Below are positions 1 through 5,934 of a stretch of DNA of 5,984 nucleotides, piece by piece. Each line of letters starts with the position of its first letter. Positions within the stretch are counted from its first letter, which is position 1. The notes below the pieces were generated by a model. That model was not told where the DNA came from, searched no databases, and was given only the letters and a program-made list of their open reading frames with translations. The stretch is from a bacterium (GTDB taxonomy: Bacteria > Patescibacteriota > Minisyncoccia > UBA9983): NCBI GenBank assembly GCA_023244795.1, contig JAHFLR010000043.1, forward strand, positions 1 through 5,984, given 5' to 3'. Position numbers and translations under genes: made by a program.

Positions 1-20
1 TAATCTAAGAAGTTAGATTA
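1..20 (-). terminator. Hairpin at the 3' end of the pilin gene, possible transcription terminator
   Basis: On the coding strand the sequence reads TAATCTAA-CTTC-TTAGATTA, a perfect 8-bp inverted repeat around a 4-base loop. The stem has only one G:C pair, so it is weak, and any U-tract would lie beyond the window edge. It overlaps the pilin stop in the annotated frame (TAG at 5-7, in the second arm) and begins exactly at the TAA (18-20) that would end the pilin in the -1 frame. The position at the end of the operon's last visible gene suggests a terminator or a 3'-end stabilising hairpin. The arms might extend beyond base 1, which cannot be seen. Confidence 0.4.
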
Positions 21-541
21 TGGCTTAACGTCGTAGCAGTTATCGGTAGCGGCGCCAGGGCGGCACATCCCGTTTTTGCTCCGTCGAAAATGGCTGTGCT
101 GTCAGCATCGTTAGCAAGAGCCGGGTTGGCGGAATCTTCTAGTATTGACGCCAAATGATATGACTGGCAATCCTTGGCTGCTGCTGTACAAGCAGTTCCG
201 TCTGTTTTGGAGGCCGCATAGACATAGTAATTAGTGGCGCTTCCCGCTACTGGATCCTTTGGCAAGCTAGGAATCAGGTTGTCTGTTACCAAGCCAGCCA
301 AGTCGGTGGCAAAAGTAGCGGCAGTAACTCCGGATGATGCCGGGTATACTTGTCCGTTTTTGTCGTAAGACATCTCCAGCGCTGTTTTAACGTTAGCGAT
401 ATCGCTGATTCTTCTTGCGTCTCTTGATTTCTGCCTGGCGCTGTTCATGGAAGCGATAACGACAGAGGAGAGGATACCGATAATGGCGATAACGACCAAC
501 AACTCAATAAGCGTAAAACCTTTTTTATTACTTTTAATCAT
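5..541 (-). CDS. Type IV prepilin (pilA-like / GspG-like), probable frameshift near the C-terminus
   Basis: This is a precursor of the structural pilin or a major pseudopilin of the T4P fibre, 178 residues as read. It has a short basic leader (residues 1-8, MIKSNKKG) and the class III signal GFTLIELLVVIAIIGIL. Prepilin peptidase should cut after Gly8, leaving Phe9 as residue +1 and Glu13 as the conserved +5 Glu. Residues 9-30 form the hydrophobic N-terminal helix, followed by a charged helix (RQKSRDARR) and a small C-terminal head with an SLPKDP motif near 92-97. Cysteines are at 118, 125 and 159. The odd count, and a better tail in the -1 frame after Lys156 (with Cys at 160 and 169, ending CYDVKP at 18-20), suggest that the last 22 residues are out of frame. 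The ATG at 541 follows an A-rich leader with no Shine-Dalgarno. The gene stands 123 bp after pilC behind a possible promoter of its own. The N-terminus is certain to family level; major versus minor pilin is not decidable. Confidence 0.93.
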   Translation of the reverse strand: MIKSNKKGFTLIELLVVIAIIGILSSVVIASMNSARQKSRDARRISDIANVKTALEMSYDKNGQVYPASSGVTAATFATDLAGLVTDNLIPSLPKDPVAGSATNYYVYAASKTDGTACTAAAKDCQSYHLASILEDSANPALANDADSTAIFDGAKTGCAALAPLPITATTLSHNLTS

Positions 542-598
542 TTTAATAATTAGTTTTTAATAATAACTTTATTTAAAAAATTGTTTCGACCAATTTGT

Positions 599-619
599 TA
601 ATTAATACTTCGTTAATTA
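599..619 (-). repeat. A/T-only inverted and direct repeat between pilC and the pilin gene
   Basis: The coding strand carries TAATTAA, a 7-base loop CGAAGTA, then TTAATTA, a perfect 7-bp inverted repeat. On the plus strand the same bases appear as two direct copies of GTTAATTA, at 597-604 and 612-619, 15 bp apart. It overlaps the TATAAT box at 616-621 and the expected transcription start, where an operator could sit. The pairing is purely A:T in an A/T-rich spacer, so chance is a real alternative. The remainder of the spacer (542-598) is A/T-rich with no other signal I can support. Confidence 0.3.
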
Positions 620-621
620 TA
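616..621 (-). promoter_or_regulatory. Candidate -10 box (TATAAT) of a pilin promoter
   Basis: A perfect consensus TATAAT lies in the only sizeable non-coding gap of the cluster, pointing toward the pilin gene. Initiation about 7 bases downstream would give a 5' leader of roughly 65-70 nt. No good -35 hexamer is seen at 16-18 bp: the best-spaced one reads GGGTTA. The TG of an extended -10 is also absent. No terminator hairpin is visible between the pilC stop and this box, so read-through from pilC is likely as well. Separate expression of the pilin is expected, because it is needed in far greater amounts than the machine components. Confidence 0.45.
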
Positions 622-664
622 GCTCAAAACGCCAATATTAACCCATTTCTCTGTGGATATCTTA

Positions 665-1867
665 TTAAATCGTACTGGTGATGCTGTAAATCGGCCCCAA
701 AACGGCCATTACCAAAAAGCCCACCGCCAAGCCCAAAATAACAATCATCACCGGCTCAATAAGGCCTACGAGATTTTCTACCAGGTTGTCTACTTCTCTT
801 TTATAAAACCTGGCCATGGTAGTAAGCACAAAAGTCAGTTTGCCACCTTCTTCTCCAATCTTGGCCATTTGCGACACTAGGCCAGGGATATCGTCGTATT
901 GGGAAAATGCGCTGGAGAGAGAGCTGCCCGATTTAACCGCCTGCGCCGATTCCAAAAGAATGGCTCTGTAAACTTCGTTGCCCACCACGTCGGAAGTAAT
1001 CTCCAAAGCGGTTAACACAGGAATACCGCTGCCCAAAAGAGTGCTTAAGTTATCGGAAAGACGGGCCAAATAAATCTTGCGGTAGATATCTCCAACGTAA
1101 GGAACGGAGATTAACAATCGAGAGGAAACCATTTTGCCGGCGGTAGTTTGGAAGTACCGCCAAATAAACACAGTGCCAATTGCCAACACGGCCAGAATAA
1201 AAAACCACGTATTGCGTATAAAATCGCTAAAACCCAATAGAATCCTAGTATAAATGGGCAGTTGACCACCTAGATCTTTAAGTACCACCGCCAAGCGAGG
1301 AATAACAATGGCGAGCATCAAAATCATAATCACAATAAAAGTGGAGATAACAAAAGCCGGATAAAGTAGGGCGTTTTTGGCCCTGGAAGTTAACTCGTAA
1401 TTTCTCTCCATATAATCGGCCATGTGATTAAACATTTCGTCTAGTTTGCCCGACTCCTCGCCGATTCTGATGATATTTACGTAAAACTTGGAGAAAACCT
1501 CCGGGTGTCTGGCCATAGCTTGCGACATAGAGATACCGCCTTGGATATCGCCCACCACCTCCGCCAACTTCTGCCTCATTGCCGGGTTGGGAGATTCCGC
1601 CGCCAATAATTTAAAAGATTCCACCACCGGCACCTTGGCCTCAAATAGGGTGGCCAATTGGCGGGAAAGAATCACCACATCTTTATTTTTTATGGTTTGA
1701 AAAAGCGAAGAGCCAAAAAAGCCTCCCTTCTGCTCTACTGGCTCTATGGATGACACTATCAGCCCACGCCGCTGAAGCGAGGAGATGGCAATATCCACGC
1801 TGGGAGCATCGATGTTTCCATTTTGTTTTTGGCCGGCCTGAGTTGTCGATTGATACTTATATAACAT
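665..1867 (-). CDS. pilC: Type IV pilus inner-membrane platform protein PilC
   Basis: This is the polytopic platform protein (GspF/T2SSF family) that couples the cytoplasmic ATPases to pilin insertion into and extraction from the fibre. Its 400 residues match the usual family length. It has two T2SSF repeats at about 65-190 and 268-390, each with the family's helix-capping motif: GEESGKL at 136-142 and GEEGGKL at 338-344. Predicted membrane segments are at about 168-192, 218-238 and 372-393, preceded by a cytoplasmic N-terminal region beginning MLYKYQ, the usual family opening. The start follows the pilT stop by 12 bp and is not preceded by a Shine-Dalgarno, so translation may be coupled to pilT. 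The stop is TAA at 665-667, followed by the spacer before the pilin gene. Nothing appears truncated. Confidence 0.96.
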   Translation of the reverse strand: MLYKYQSTTQAGQKQNGNIDAPSVDIAISSLQRRGLIVSSIEPVEQKGGFFGSSLFQTIKNKDVVILSRQLATLFEAKVPVVESFKLLAAESPNPAMRQKLAEVVGDIQGGISMSQAMARHPEVFSKFYVNIIRIGEESGKLDEMFNHMADYMERNYELTSRAKNALLYPAFVISTFIVIMILMLAIVIPRLAVVLKDLGGQLPIYTRILLGFSDFIRNTWFFILAVLAIGTVFIWRYFQTTAGKMVSSRLLISVPYVGDIYRKIYLARLSDNLSTLLGSGIPVLTALEITSDVVGNEVYRAILLESAQAVKSGSSLSSAFSQYDDIPGLVSQMAKIGEEGGKLTFVLTTMARFYKREVDNLVENLVGLIEPVMIVILGLAVGFLVMAVLGPIYSITSTI

Positions 1868-1879
1868 CTGTGGCTTTTG

Positions 1880-2944
1880 TTACATTAGATTCTCCAAGCC
1901 CTTGGGGTCTAGAGAATACATTACGGCATTTTCCGGCAAAACCTCCCCGCTTCTGATTAAATCCGCCAAGGAGCGGTTCATGCTCATCATGCCTTGCTCA
2001 AAACTGGTTTCGATAACAATATCTATTTCGTGAGTTCTATTTTCTCTGATTAAATTTTTAATCGCCGAGTTGCAAATCAACAACTCATAAGCCGGGACTC
2101 TGCCGCCAGACACTCTCGGCACCAAGCGCTGAGAAAAAACTCCCAGCAGGGCGTTGGAAAGCTGCAAACGAACCTGATTTTGCTGGTCAGAAGGGAAAGA
2201 GTCGATGATGCGGTCTATAGTTTGAGCGGCGTTGTTGGTGTGGAGGGTGGAAAAAATAAGATGACCGGTTTCGGCGGCGGTGAGCGCGGTGGAAATGGTT
2301 TCCAGGTCTCTCATCTCGCCAATCATGCCCACGTTAACATCTTCTCTAAAAAGAGACTTAAGGGCGCGCTTAAAATCGGAAGTGTCTACTCTTACCTCGC
2401 GCTGGTCGATAATTGATTTATCTTGATTAAAAATATATTCGATTGGGTCTTCAACGGTTAAAATGTGTTCCGCGCGCGTATGATTAATGTGGTCTATGAG
2501 CGAGGCCAGTGTAGTTGACTTGCCATGCCCAATAGGGCCAACAACCAAAAAAAATCCCTGCTCTCTCTTGGCAAACTCCAAGAGGATGTCTGGCAAATTT
2601 AACTCTTTGGGAGTAGAGATTTTAGTGGGGATTAATCGCAACGCCACGCTCCAAAAACCCCTTTGAGAATAAGCATTTCCCCTAAATCTGGCCTTGCCCT
2701 GAAAATCGTAGGAGAAATCTAACTCTTTCTCTCGTTTAAGAACCTCCCTTTCGCCTGGCTCAAGCATTTCCATTGTTAGCGCTTCTGTCATCTCCGGAGT
2801 TAAAATTGGCTCTTTAACTAGGGGGATCAAACTACCCGATACTCGGATAGAGGGATTGCGACCGACCGATAAATGCAAATCGGAGGCATCTTCTTTTATA
2901 ACAGTCAGTAAAAGATTTTCTAAAAGTTTTTTGGGGTCTTCCAT
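1880..2944 (-). CDS. pilT: Type IV pilus retraction ATPase PilT
   Basis: This hexameric cytoplasmic ATPase (354 residues, typical for PilT) drives pilin depolymerisation and pilus retraction at the PilC base. It has an N-terminal PAS-like region (about 1-110; SDLHLSVGRNPSIRVSG at 21-37 is the standard PilT opening) and a RecA-like core. Walker A is GPIGHGKST (136-144), keeping Gly136, Gly141, Lys142 and Ser143 but with Ile138 and His140 in place of the textbook Thr and Ser. The Asp box is ILTVEDPIEY (161-170) with Glu165, Walker B is around MIGEMRD (207-213) with Glu210, and the His box is TGHLIFSTLHTN (226-237) with His228 and His235. The retraction-specific AIRNLIRE motif is present as AIKNLIRE (294-301), which separates PilT from PilB. 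The start is 10 bp after the response regulator stop, in an A-rich gap without a Shine-Dalgarno. A PilT paralogue such as PilU is the only reasonable alternative. Confidence 0.95.
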   Translation of the reverse strand: MEDPKKLLENLLLTVIKEDASDLHLSVGRNPSIRVSGSLIPLVKEPILTPEMTEALTMEMLEPGEREVLKREKELDFSYDFQGKARFRGNAYSQRGFWSVALRLIPTKISTPKELNLPDILLEFAKREQGFFLVVGPIGHGKSTTLASLIDHINHTRAEHILTVEDPIEYIFNQDKSIIDQREVRVDTSDFKRALKSLFREDVNVGMIGEMRDLETISTALTAAETGHLIFSTLHTNNAAQTIDRIIDSFPSDQQNQVRLQLSNALLGVFSQRLVPRVSGGRVPAYELLICNSAIKNLIRENRTHEIDIVIETSFEQGMMSMNRSLADLIRSGEVLPENAVMYSLDPKGLENLM

Positions 2945-2954
2945 TTTGTTTTTT

Positions 2955-3347
2955 TTATTTACTTTTTTTGCTGCGAATGATGTCTTCTATTTTTTGCACC
3001 ACTTCTTTAGGAGTAAGGTAGGCCTTAACCAAGTAATCGTCGGCGCCCAAGTTATGGCCCCGCTCAATATCTTCTTTTTGCCCAAGGTTAGAGAGGATAA
3101 CCAAGATAACATCTTTGCACAAACCCTCTTTTTTTATTTCGTGTAGCACCTCAAAACCGTCCATCTCTGGCATTACAACGTCTAACAGCATTACCTCCGG
3201 CTTAAAGCCGCCTCTTAGCTTTTCTAAAGCAATAGTACCTTTGTGCGCAACCTCCACATTAAAACCGGCTTCTCTAAATTTGGTAGAGTACATATCTAAC
3301 AAGAATTCGTCGTCGTCTACTATAAGTACCGTGTATTTTTTATCCAT
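2955..3347 (-). CDS. Stand-alone receiver-domain response regulator (CheY/PilH-like)
   Basis: This is a 130-residue single-domain response regulator with no output domain. The REC phosphorylation site is complete: acidic residues Asp11 and Asp12 in VLIVDDDE, the phospho-acceptor Asp56 in MLLDVVMPEMDG, the switch Ser86 in LSN, and Lys108 in DDYLVKAYL. The C-terminal helix ends in a basic RSKKSK tail. Such proteins act by phosphorylation-dependent binding to a partner, as CheY does at flagella and PilG/PilH do in twitching. It lies between the extension and retraction ATPase genes, 11 bp after pilB and 10 bp before pilT, so it is almost certainly co-expressed with both. A role in biasing pilus extension or retraction is an inference from position. 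No histidine kinase lies in the window. The start is the first ATG after the pilB stop and lacks a Shine-Dalgarno. Confidence 0.93.
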   Translation of the reverse strand: MDKKYTVLIVDDDEFLLDMYSTKFREAGFNVEVAHKGTIALEKLRGGFKPEVMLLDVVMPEMDGFEVLHEIKKEGLCKDVILVILSNLGQKEDIERGHNLGADDYLVKAYLTPKEVVQKIEDIIRSKKSK

Positions 3348-3357
3348 AATTGTTTTA

Positions 3358-3387
3358 ATTATACACTACCCAAAGAGTCTATACCAA
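3358..3387 (-). promoter_or_regulatory. Weak candidate internal promoter before the response regulator
   Basis: At the very end of pilB the coding strand carries TTGGTA (3382-3387), an 18-bp spacer and TATAAT (3358-3363), the latter overlapping the pilB stop codon. The -35 matches consensus at four of six bases. Initiation about 7 bases downstream would put the transcript start only a few bases before the ATG at 3347, giving an almost leaderless message. This could let the regulator, pilT and pilC be expressed independently of pilB. The A/T-rich context makes a chance match quite possible. Confidence 0.22.
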
Positions 3388-5071
3388 CCACGCCATCGAA
3401 TATTTTAATCAGGGCGTCTTCGGCCACGGTAATCATGCCCTGTTGCCTGGCAACGTCCATAACCGCCGATTCGGTGGGGTTTTTGTAAATGATATCTTTA
3501 ATCTCTCTGGTAATAGGCAACGTTTCGGCTACCACAATTCTGCCGGAAACTCCCTTGGGGCAAGTACCGGAAACTTTTGGCTGGTAAACTACGGCCGGAA
3601 TTTTAATATTACTTTTAACCGACTCCGGAGTTTGGGCCAACACATTTTCTACTCTTGATTTAATAGCGCCCTCGATTTTGATTTCGTCTTTAGAGTCGGG
3701 GCACAATCTGCCCACCAGCCTTTGGCCGACAGCCAAAACCAGCGTAGGCGCCAAAAGGTACGGATCCACCCCCATATCAATAAGCCTCGGTACCACACCG
3801 GCAGCCGAGTTGGTGTGCAAGGTGGAGAGCACCAAGTGGCCGGTAAGCGCGGCGTTGATTGCAAGCCCCGCGGTTTCTTTGTCTCTAATCTCGCCCACCA
3901 TAATGATGTTTGGATCCTGCCTTAAAATAGAGCGCAAACCGCTGGCGAAATCGTAACCAATCTCCGGCTTAACCTGAGACTGGTTAACACCAGTGATATT
4001 GTACTCAACCGGGTCCTCCAAGCTAATAACATTGTTTTTGGTTCTATCCAGCTCCTGCAACATGGCATAAAGAGTGGTTGATTTTCCGGAACCGGTAGGC
4101 CCAGTAAGCAAAATCATACCATACGGGGCATTGAGGGCGGTTCTTATCTTGGCGGTGTTTTCTTTAGAGAAACCGAGATCCTCGAGAGTTCTCACTCCGG
4201 CTTCGGTATCCAAAATACGGATAGCCATTTTCTCTCCCCAAAAAGTAGGCAACGAAGAAACGCGGAAATCCACATCGCGATTATCTATTCTGGCGCTAAA
4301 CCGGCCGTCTTGCGGCTTACGCTTTTCGTCCAGCTTCATATTACAGAGAATTTTTATTCGAGAAATGATTGATTCGTGAACGCTCAGAGGCAACAATAAA
4401 CTAGTGTACAAAATACCGTCTACTCTAAATCTAACCCTTAGTTTGTCTCTGCCCGGTTCGATGTGAATGTCGGAAGCTTTGCCAGAGATGGCGTGCCTCA
4501 ATATAACCGCCACCATTTTGGTAACCGGGGCTTCTTCTGTTAGGTTTGCCGTGCCCCCTCCGTCTAGGGCCTGCTGTAAACCGGAGCCCTTTATTTTTTC
4601 GGTCAATTCCGTCTCCAGCTCTCCCAAAACTTGTGTTGCCTCGCCGCTGAGCCCCTCGTACTCACTCAAAACTTTATCGAAATCTTCTTGCGAGATTATG
4701 TAAATTTTATATCCGATACCCATTCGAGAAAGCAAAAACTGCAGGGCATCTTTGGCCTCGGTGTCCTCTGGGTTAATCATTCCGACATCAAGATTTTTTT
4801 TGTCTGCCCCCAGCGGAACAACTTTGTAGTGTGTCGCTGTTTCCTCGGGGATATATTTAAGAACCTCAAACGGCACCTTGGTGTCTCCGATTATTTTATA
4901 TGGTATGCCCAACGCTTCGGCTTTGGCTTTAATGATTTCTTCGCTCGAGATGCCTCGGGCCACAAGCAAACCCTCTAGGTTACTGCCGCTGTCATGAGAA
5001 ATTCGAGAAGCTTCGTTAATAGCATCTTGGCTAACTATTCCCTTTTTTAGGAGAATGTCCGTAAAGCGCAT
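3359..5071 (-). CDS. pilB: Type IV pilus extension ATPase PilB
   Basis: This is the cytoplasmic hexameric ATPase (GspE/PilB family, 570 residues, full length) that powers pilin polymerisation through PilC. It has an N-terminal T2SSE_N/MshEN-like region (about 1-150), the N2 domain from about 175 (KASDIHIEPGRDKLRVRFRVDG at about 198-219) and a RecA-like core. Walker A is GPTGSGKST (324-332), the Asp box is VISLEDPVEY with Glu352, Walker B is MVGEIRD (391-397) with Glu394, and the His box is GHLVLSTLHT (411-420). Members usually have two CxxC pairs forming a zinc site in the C-terminal part. Here each pair keeps only one Cys, C457 in RLCPDSK and C504 in GTCPKGVSGR, so a classical tetracysteine zinc site cannot form. 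The ATG lies 20 bp after the stop of the small membrane-protein gene, behind an A/T-only spacer with no Shine-Dalgarno. The MRFTDILLKKGIVS opening fits family starts. Confidence 0.96.
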   Translation of the reverse strand: MRFTDILLKKGIVSQDAINEASRISHDSGSNLEGLLVARGISSEEIIKAKAEALGIPYKIIGDTKVPFEVLKYIPEETATHYKVVPLGADKKNLDVGMINPEDTEAKDALQFLLSRMGIGYKIYIISQEDFDKVLSEYEGLSGEATQVLGELETELTEKIKGSGLQQALDGGGTANLTEEAPVTKMVAVILRHAISGKASDIHIEPGRDKLRVRFRVDGILYTSLLLPLSVHESIISRIKILCNMKLDEKRKPQDGRFSARIDNRDVDFRVSSLPTFWGEKMAIRILDTEAGVRTLEDLGFSKENTAKIRTALNAPYGMILLTGPTGSGKSTTLYAMLQELDRTKNNVISLEDPVEYNITGVNQSQVKPEIGYDFASGLRSILRQDPNIIMVGEIRDKETAGLAINAALTGHLVLSTLHTNSAAGVVPRLIDMGVDPYLLAPTLVLAVGQRLVGRLCPDSKDEIKIEGAIKSRVENVLAQTPESVKSNIKIPAVVYQPKVSGTCPKGVSGRIVVAETLPITREIKDIIYKNPTESAVMDVARQQGMITVAEDALIKIFDGVVGIDSLGSV

Positions 5072-5091
5072 TTTATTTTAAAAATATTTGA

Positions 5092-5391
5092 TTAAAAACT
5101 GGTAAACGGATTGCTAATACCAGCTTCCTCTGATGGCGGTCTTTTGTAAAAATCCCGAAGGCTGGTAAAAGTGGGGTCGTTTAAAAAAGCGGTGTCGAGT
5201 TTGAGATTCTTTAAGATATTGGCCACCTGTTGAAAGTCTTCTCCAAACAAGTTCTCTCCTTGCACTTCGGTGATGACCCCAGTGGCCGCTTCCGGAGCCT
5301 GTGTGTAGGTGTAATAAACGTAATAACCGGCTAACCCCAAAATAAGAGCAAGCGCTACAACGAATTTTAATGTTTTGCTAATTCCCTGCAT
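5092..5391 (-). CDS. Small single-pass membrane protein of the pilus cluster, function unknown
   Basis: This 99-residue protein has a short basic N-terminus, one hydrophobic segment (about 10-27, LALILGLAGYYVYY core) and an external or periplasm-like remainder. A low-complexity linker (30-45) leads to a helix-like stretch (50-65), and then LNDPTFTSLRDFYKRPP followed by a terminal NPF (94-96). It has no cysteine, so it is not a PilP-type lipoprotein, although it occupies the place pilP holds after pilO in proteobacterial pilMNOPQ operons. From memory, short proteins with a similar F..L.DF...P......NPF tail follow pilO in other Patescibacteria pilus loci; this is unverified. Its ATG lies inside the end of pilO (14-bp overlap in another frame), pointing to translational coupling and a fixed ratio to PilO. 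A part in the PilN/PilO alignment complex is inferred. The family name is unknown to me. Confidence 0.82.
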   Translation of the reverse strand: MQGISKTLKFVVALALILGLAGYYVYYTYTQAPEAATGVITEVQGENLFGEDFQQVANILKNLKLDTAFLNDPTFTSLRDFYKRPPSEEAGISNPFTSF

Positions 5392-5929
5392 AATAGGTTA
5401 CGGCTTTTACGCTAAAATCATAAGAATCGACCTTGCCCGAAGAATTAAAACTAATCTCTTTGATATCCATAACTTGTAAGCTCTTCTCTAGATCGGATAA
5501 AAAGTTTAAGAACACTTCGTAAGAGCCGGTAGCGGTAAAGACTAGGGCCACAGAGTTGTATTTAGCCGGCTCGCCGGATGGAGTGAGCTCTGCCTTCTTG
5601 CCGGATTTTGGCTCTTCAATGTTAATATTCTTTAGAATCATGCCGCGAGATTTGGCCATGTCGTCTATTTGGTAAACAAGGTTGACTGCGCTTATTTGCT
5701 TTGGTAGCGCTCGGTCCAACTTGGCGTTATCTTCGTTGCTGATGCTGCCATATTTGGCCAAGATGTCGTTTCTTATTTTTTCCAAGTTATCGAATTCTTT
5801 TAGCGCCTCCGTGAGCCTAGCATCTTTGATACTGCTGGCTTTTATGTCATTTAACGAGGGAATGGTTAATCCAAAAAACATGGCGATCGCGCCTCCCAAA
5901 AATATCAACGTTGTTAATATTCTCATCAT
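5378..5929 (-). CDS. pilO: Type IV pilus alignment protein PilO
   Basis: This is a 183-residue bitopic protein of the PilO/GspM-like family, which pairs with PilN to link the inner-membrane platform to the rest of the pilus machine. A single membrane segment lies at about 4-24. It is followed by a charged, probably coiled-coil helix (about 30-60, ALKEFDNLEKIRNDILAKYG) and then a C-terminal alpha/beta fold (about 78-180). The pattern VNLVYQIDDMAKSRGMILKN ... YEVFLNFLSDLEKS ... MDIKEISF is the recurring ferredoxin-like arrangement of PilO. Two ATGs stand in tandem at 5929 and 5926, and either could start the protein. The first is 5 bp after the preceding stop, with no Shine-Dalgarno. It ends with TAG inside the start of the next gene. 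Assignment rests on topology, fold pattern and position directly upstream of pilB; sequence conservation in this family is low. Confidence 0.85.
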   Translation of the reverse strand: MMRILTTLIFLGGAIAMFFGLTIPSLNDIKASSIKDARLTEALKEFDNLEKIRNDILAKYGSISNEDNAKLDRALPKQISAVNLVYQIDDMAKSRGMILKNINIEEPKSGKKAELTPSGEPAKYNSVALVFTATGSYEVFLNFLSDLEKSLQVMDIKEISFNSSGKVDSYDFSVKAVTYYAGN

Positions 5930-5934
5930 ATTTA

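Noticed and set aside
653..880. Plus-strand open frame opposite the 3' end of pilC
   Set aside because: It is antisense to a strongly conserved gene, its product is rich in His/Asn/Gln with no recognisable motif, and it has no start signals.
2856..3146. Plus-strand frame spanning the pilT/response regulator junction with a hydrophobic stretch
   Set aside because: The hydrophobic Phe-rich run comes from reading the poly-A/T gap and Lys codons in antisense. Both overlapped genes are well supported on the minus strand.
3649..3864. Second minus-strand frame inside pilB, plus several plus-strand frames across 3443-4978
   Set aside because: They lie wholly within pilB, whose motifs run continuously through the region. 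The products are Trp/Arg- or Ser-rich shadows.
5072..5091. A/T palindrome (ATTTTAAAAAT-like) between the small gene and pilB as a terminator or operator
   Set aside because: It is a 20-bp spacer of only A/T with a 5-bp self-complementary core, no more than expected from composition, and it sits inside an evident operon.
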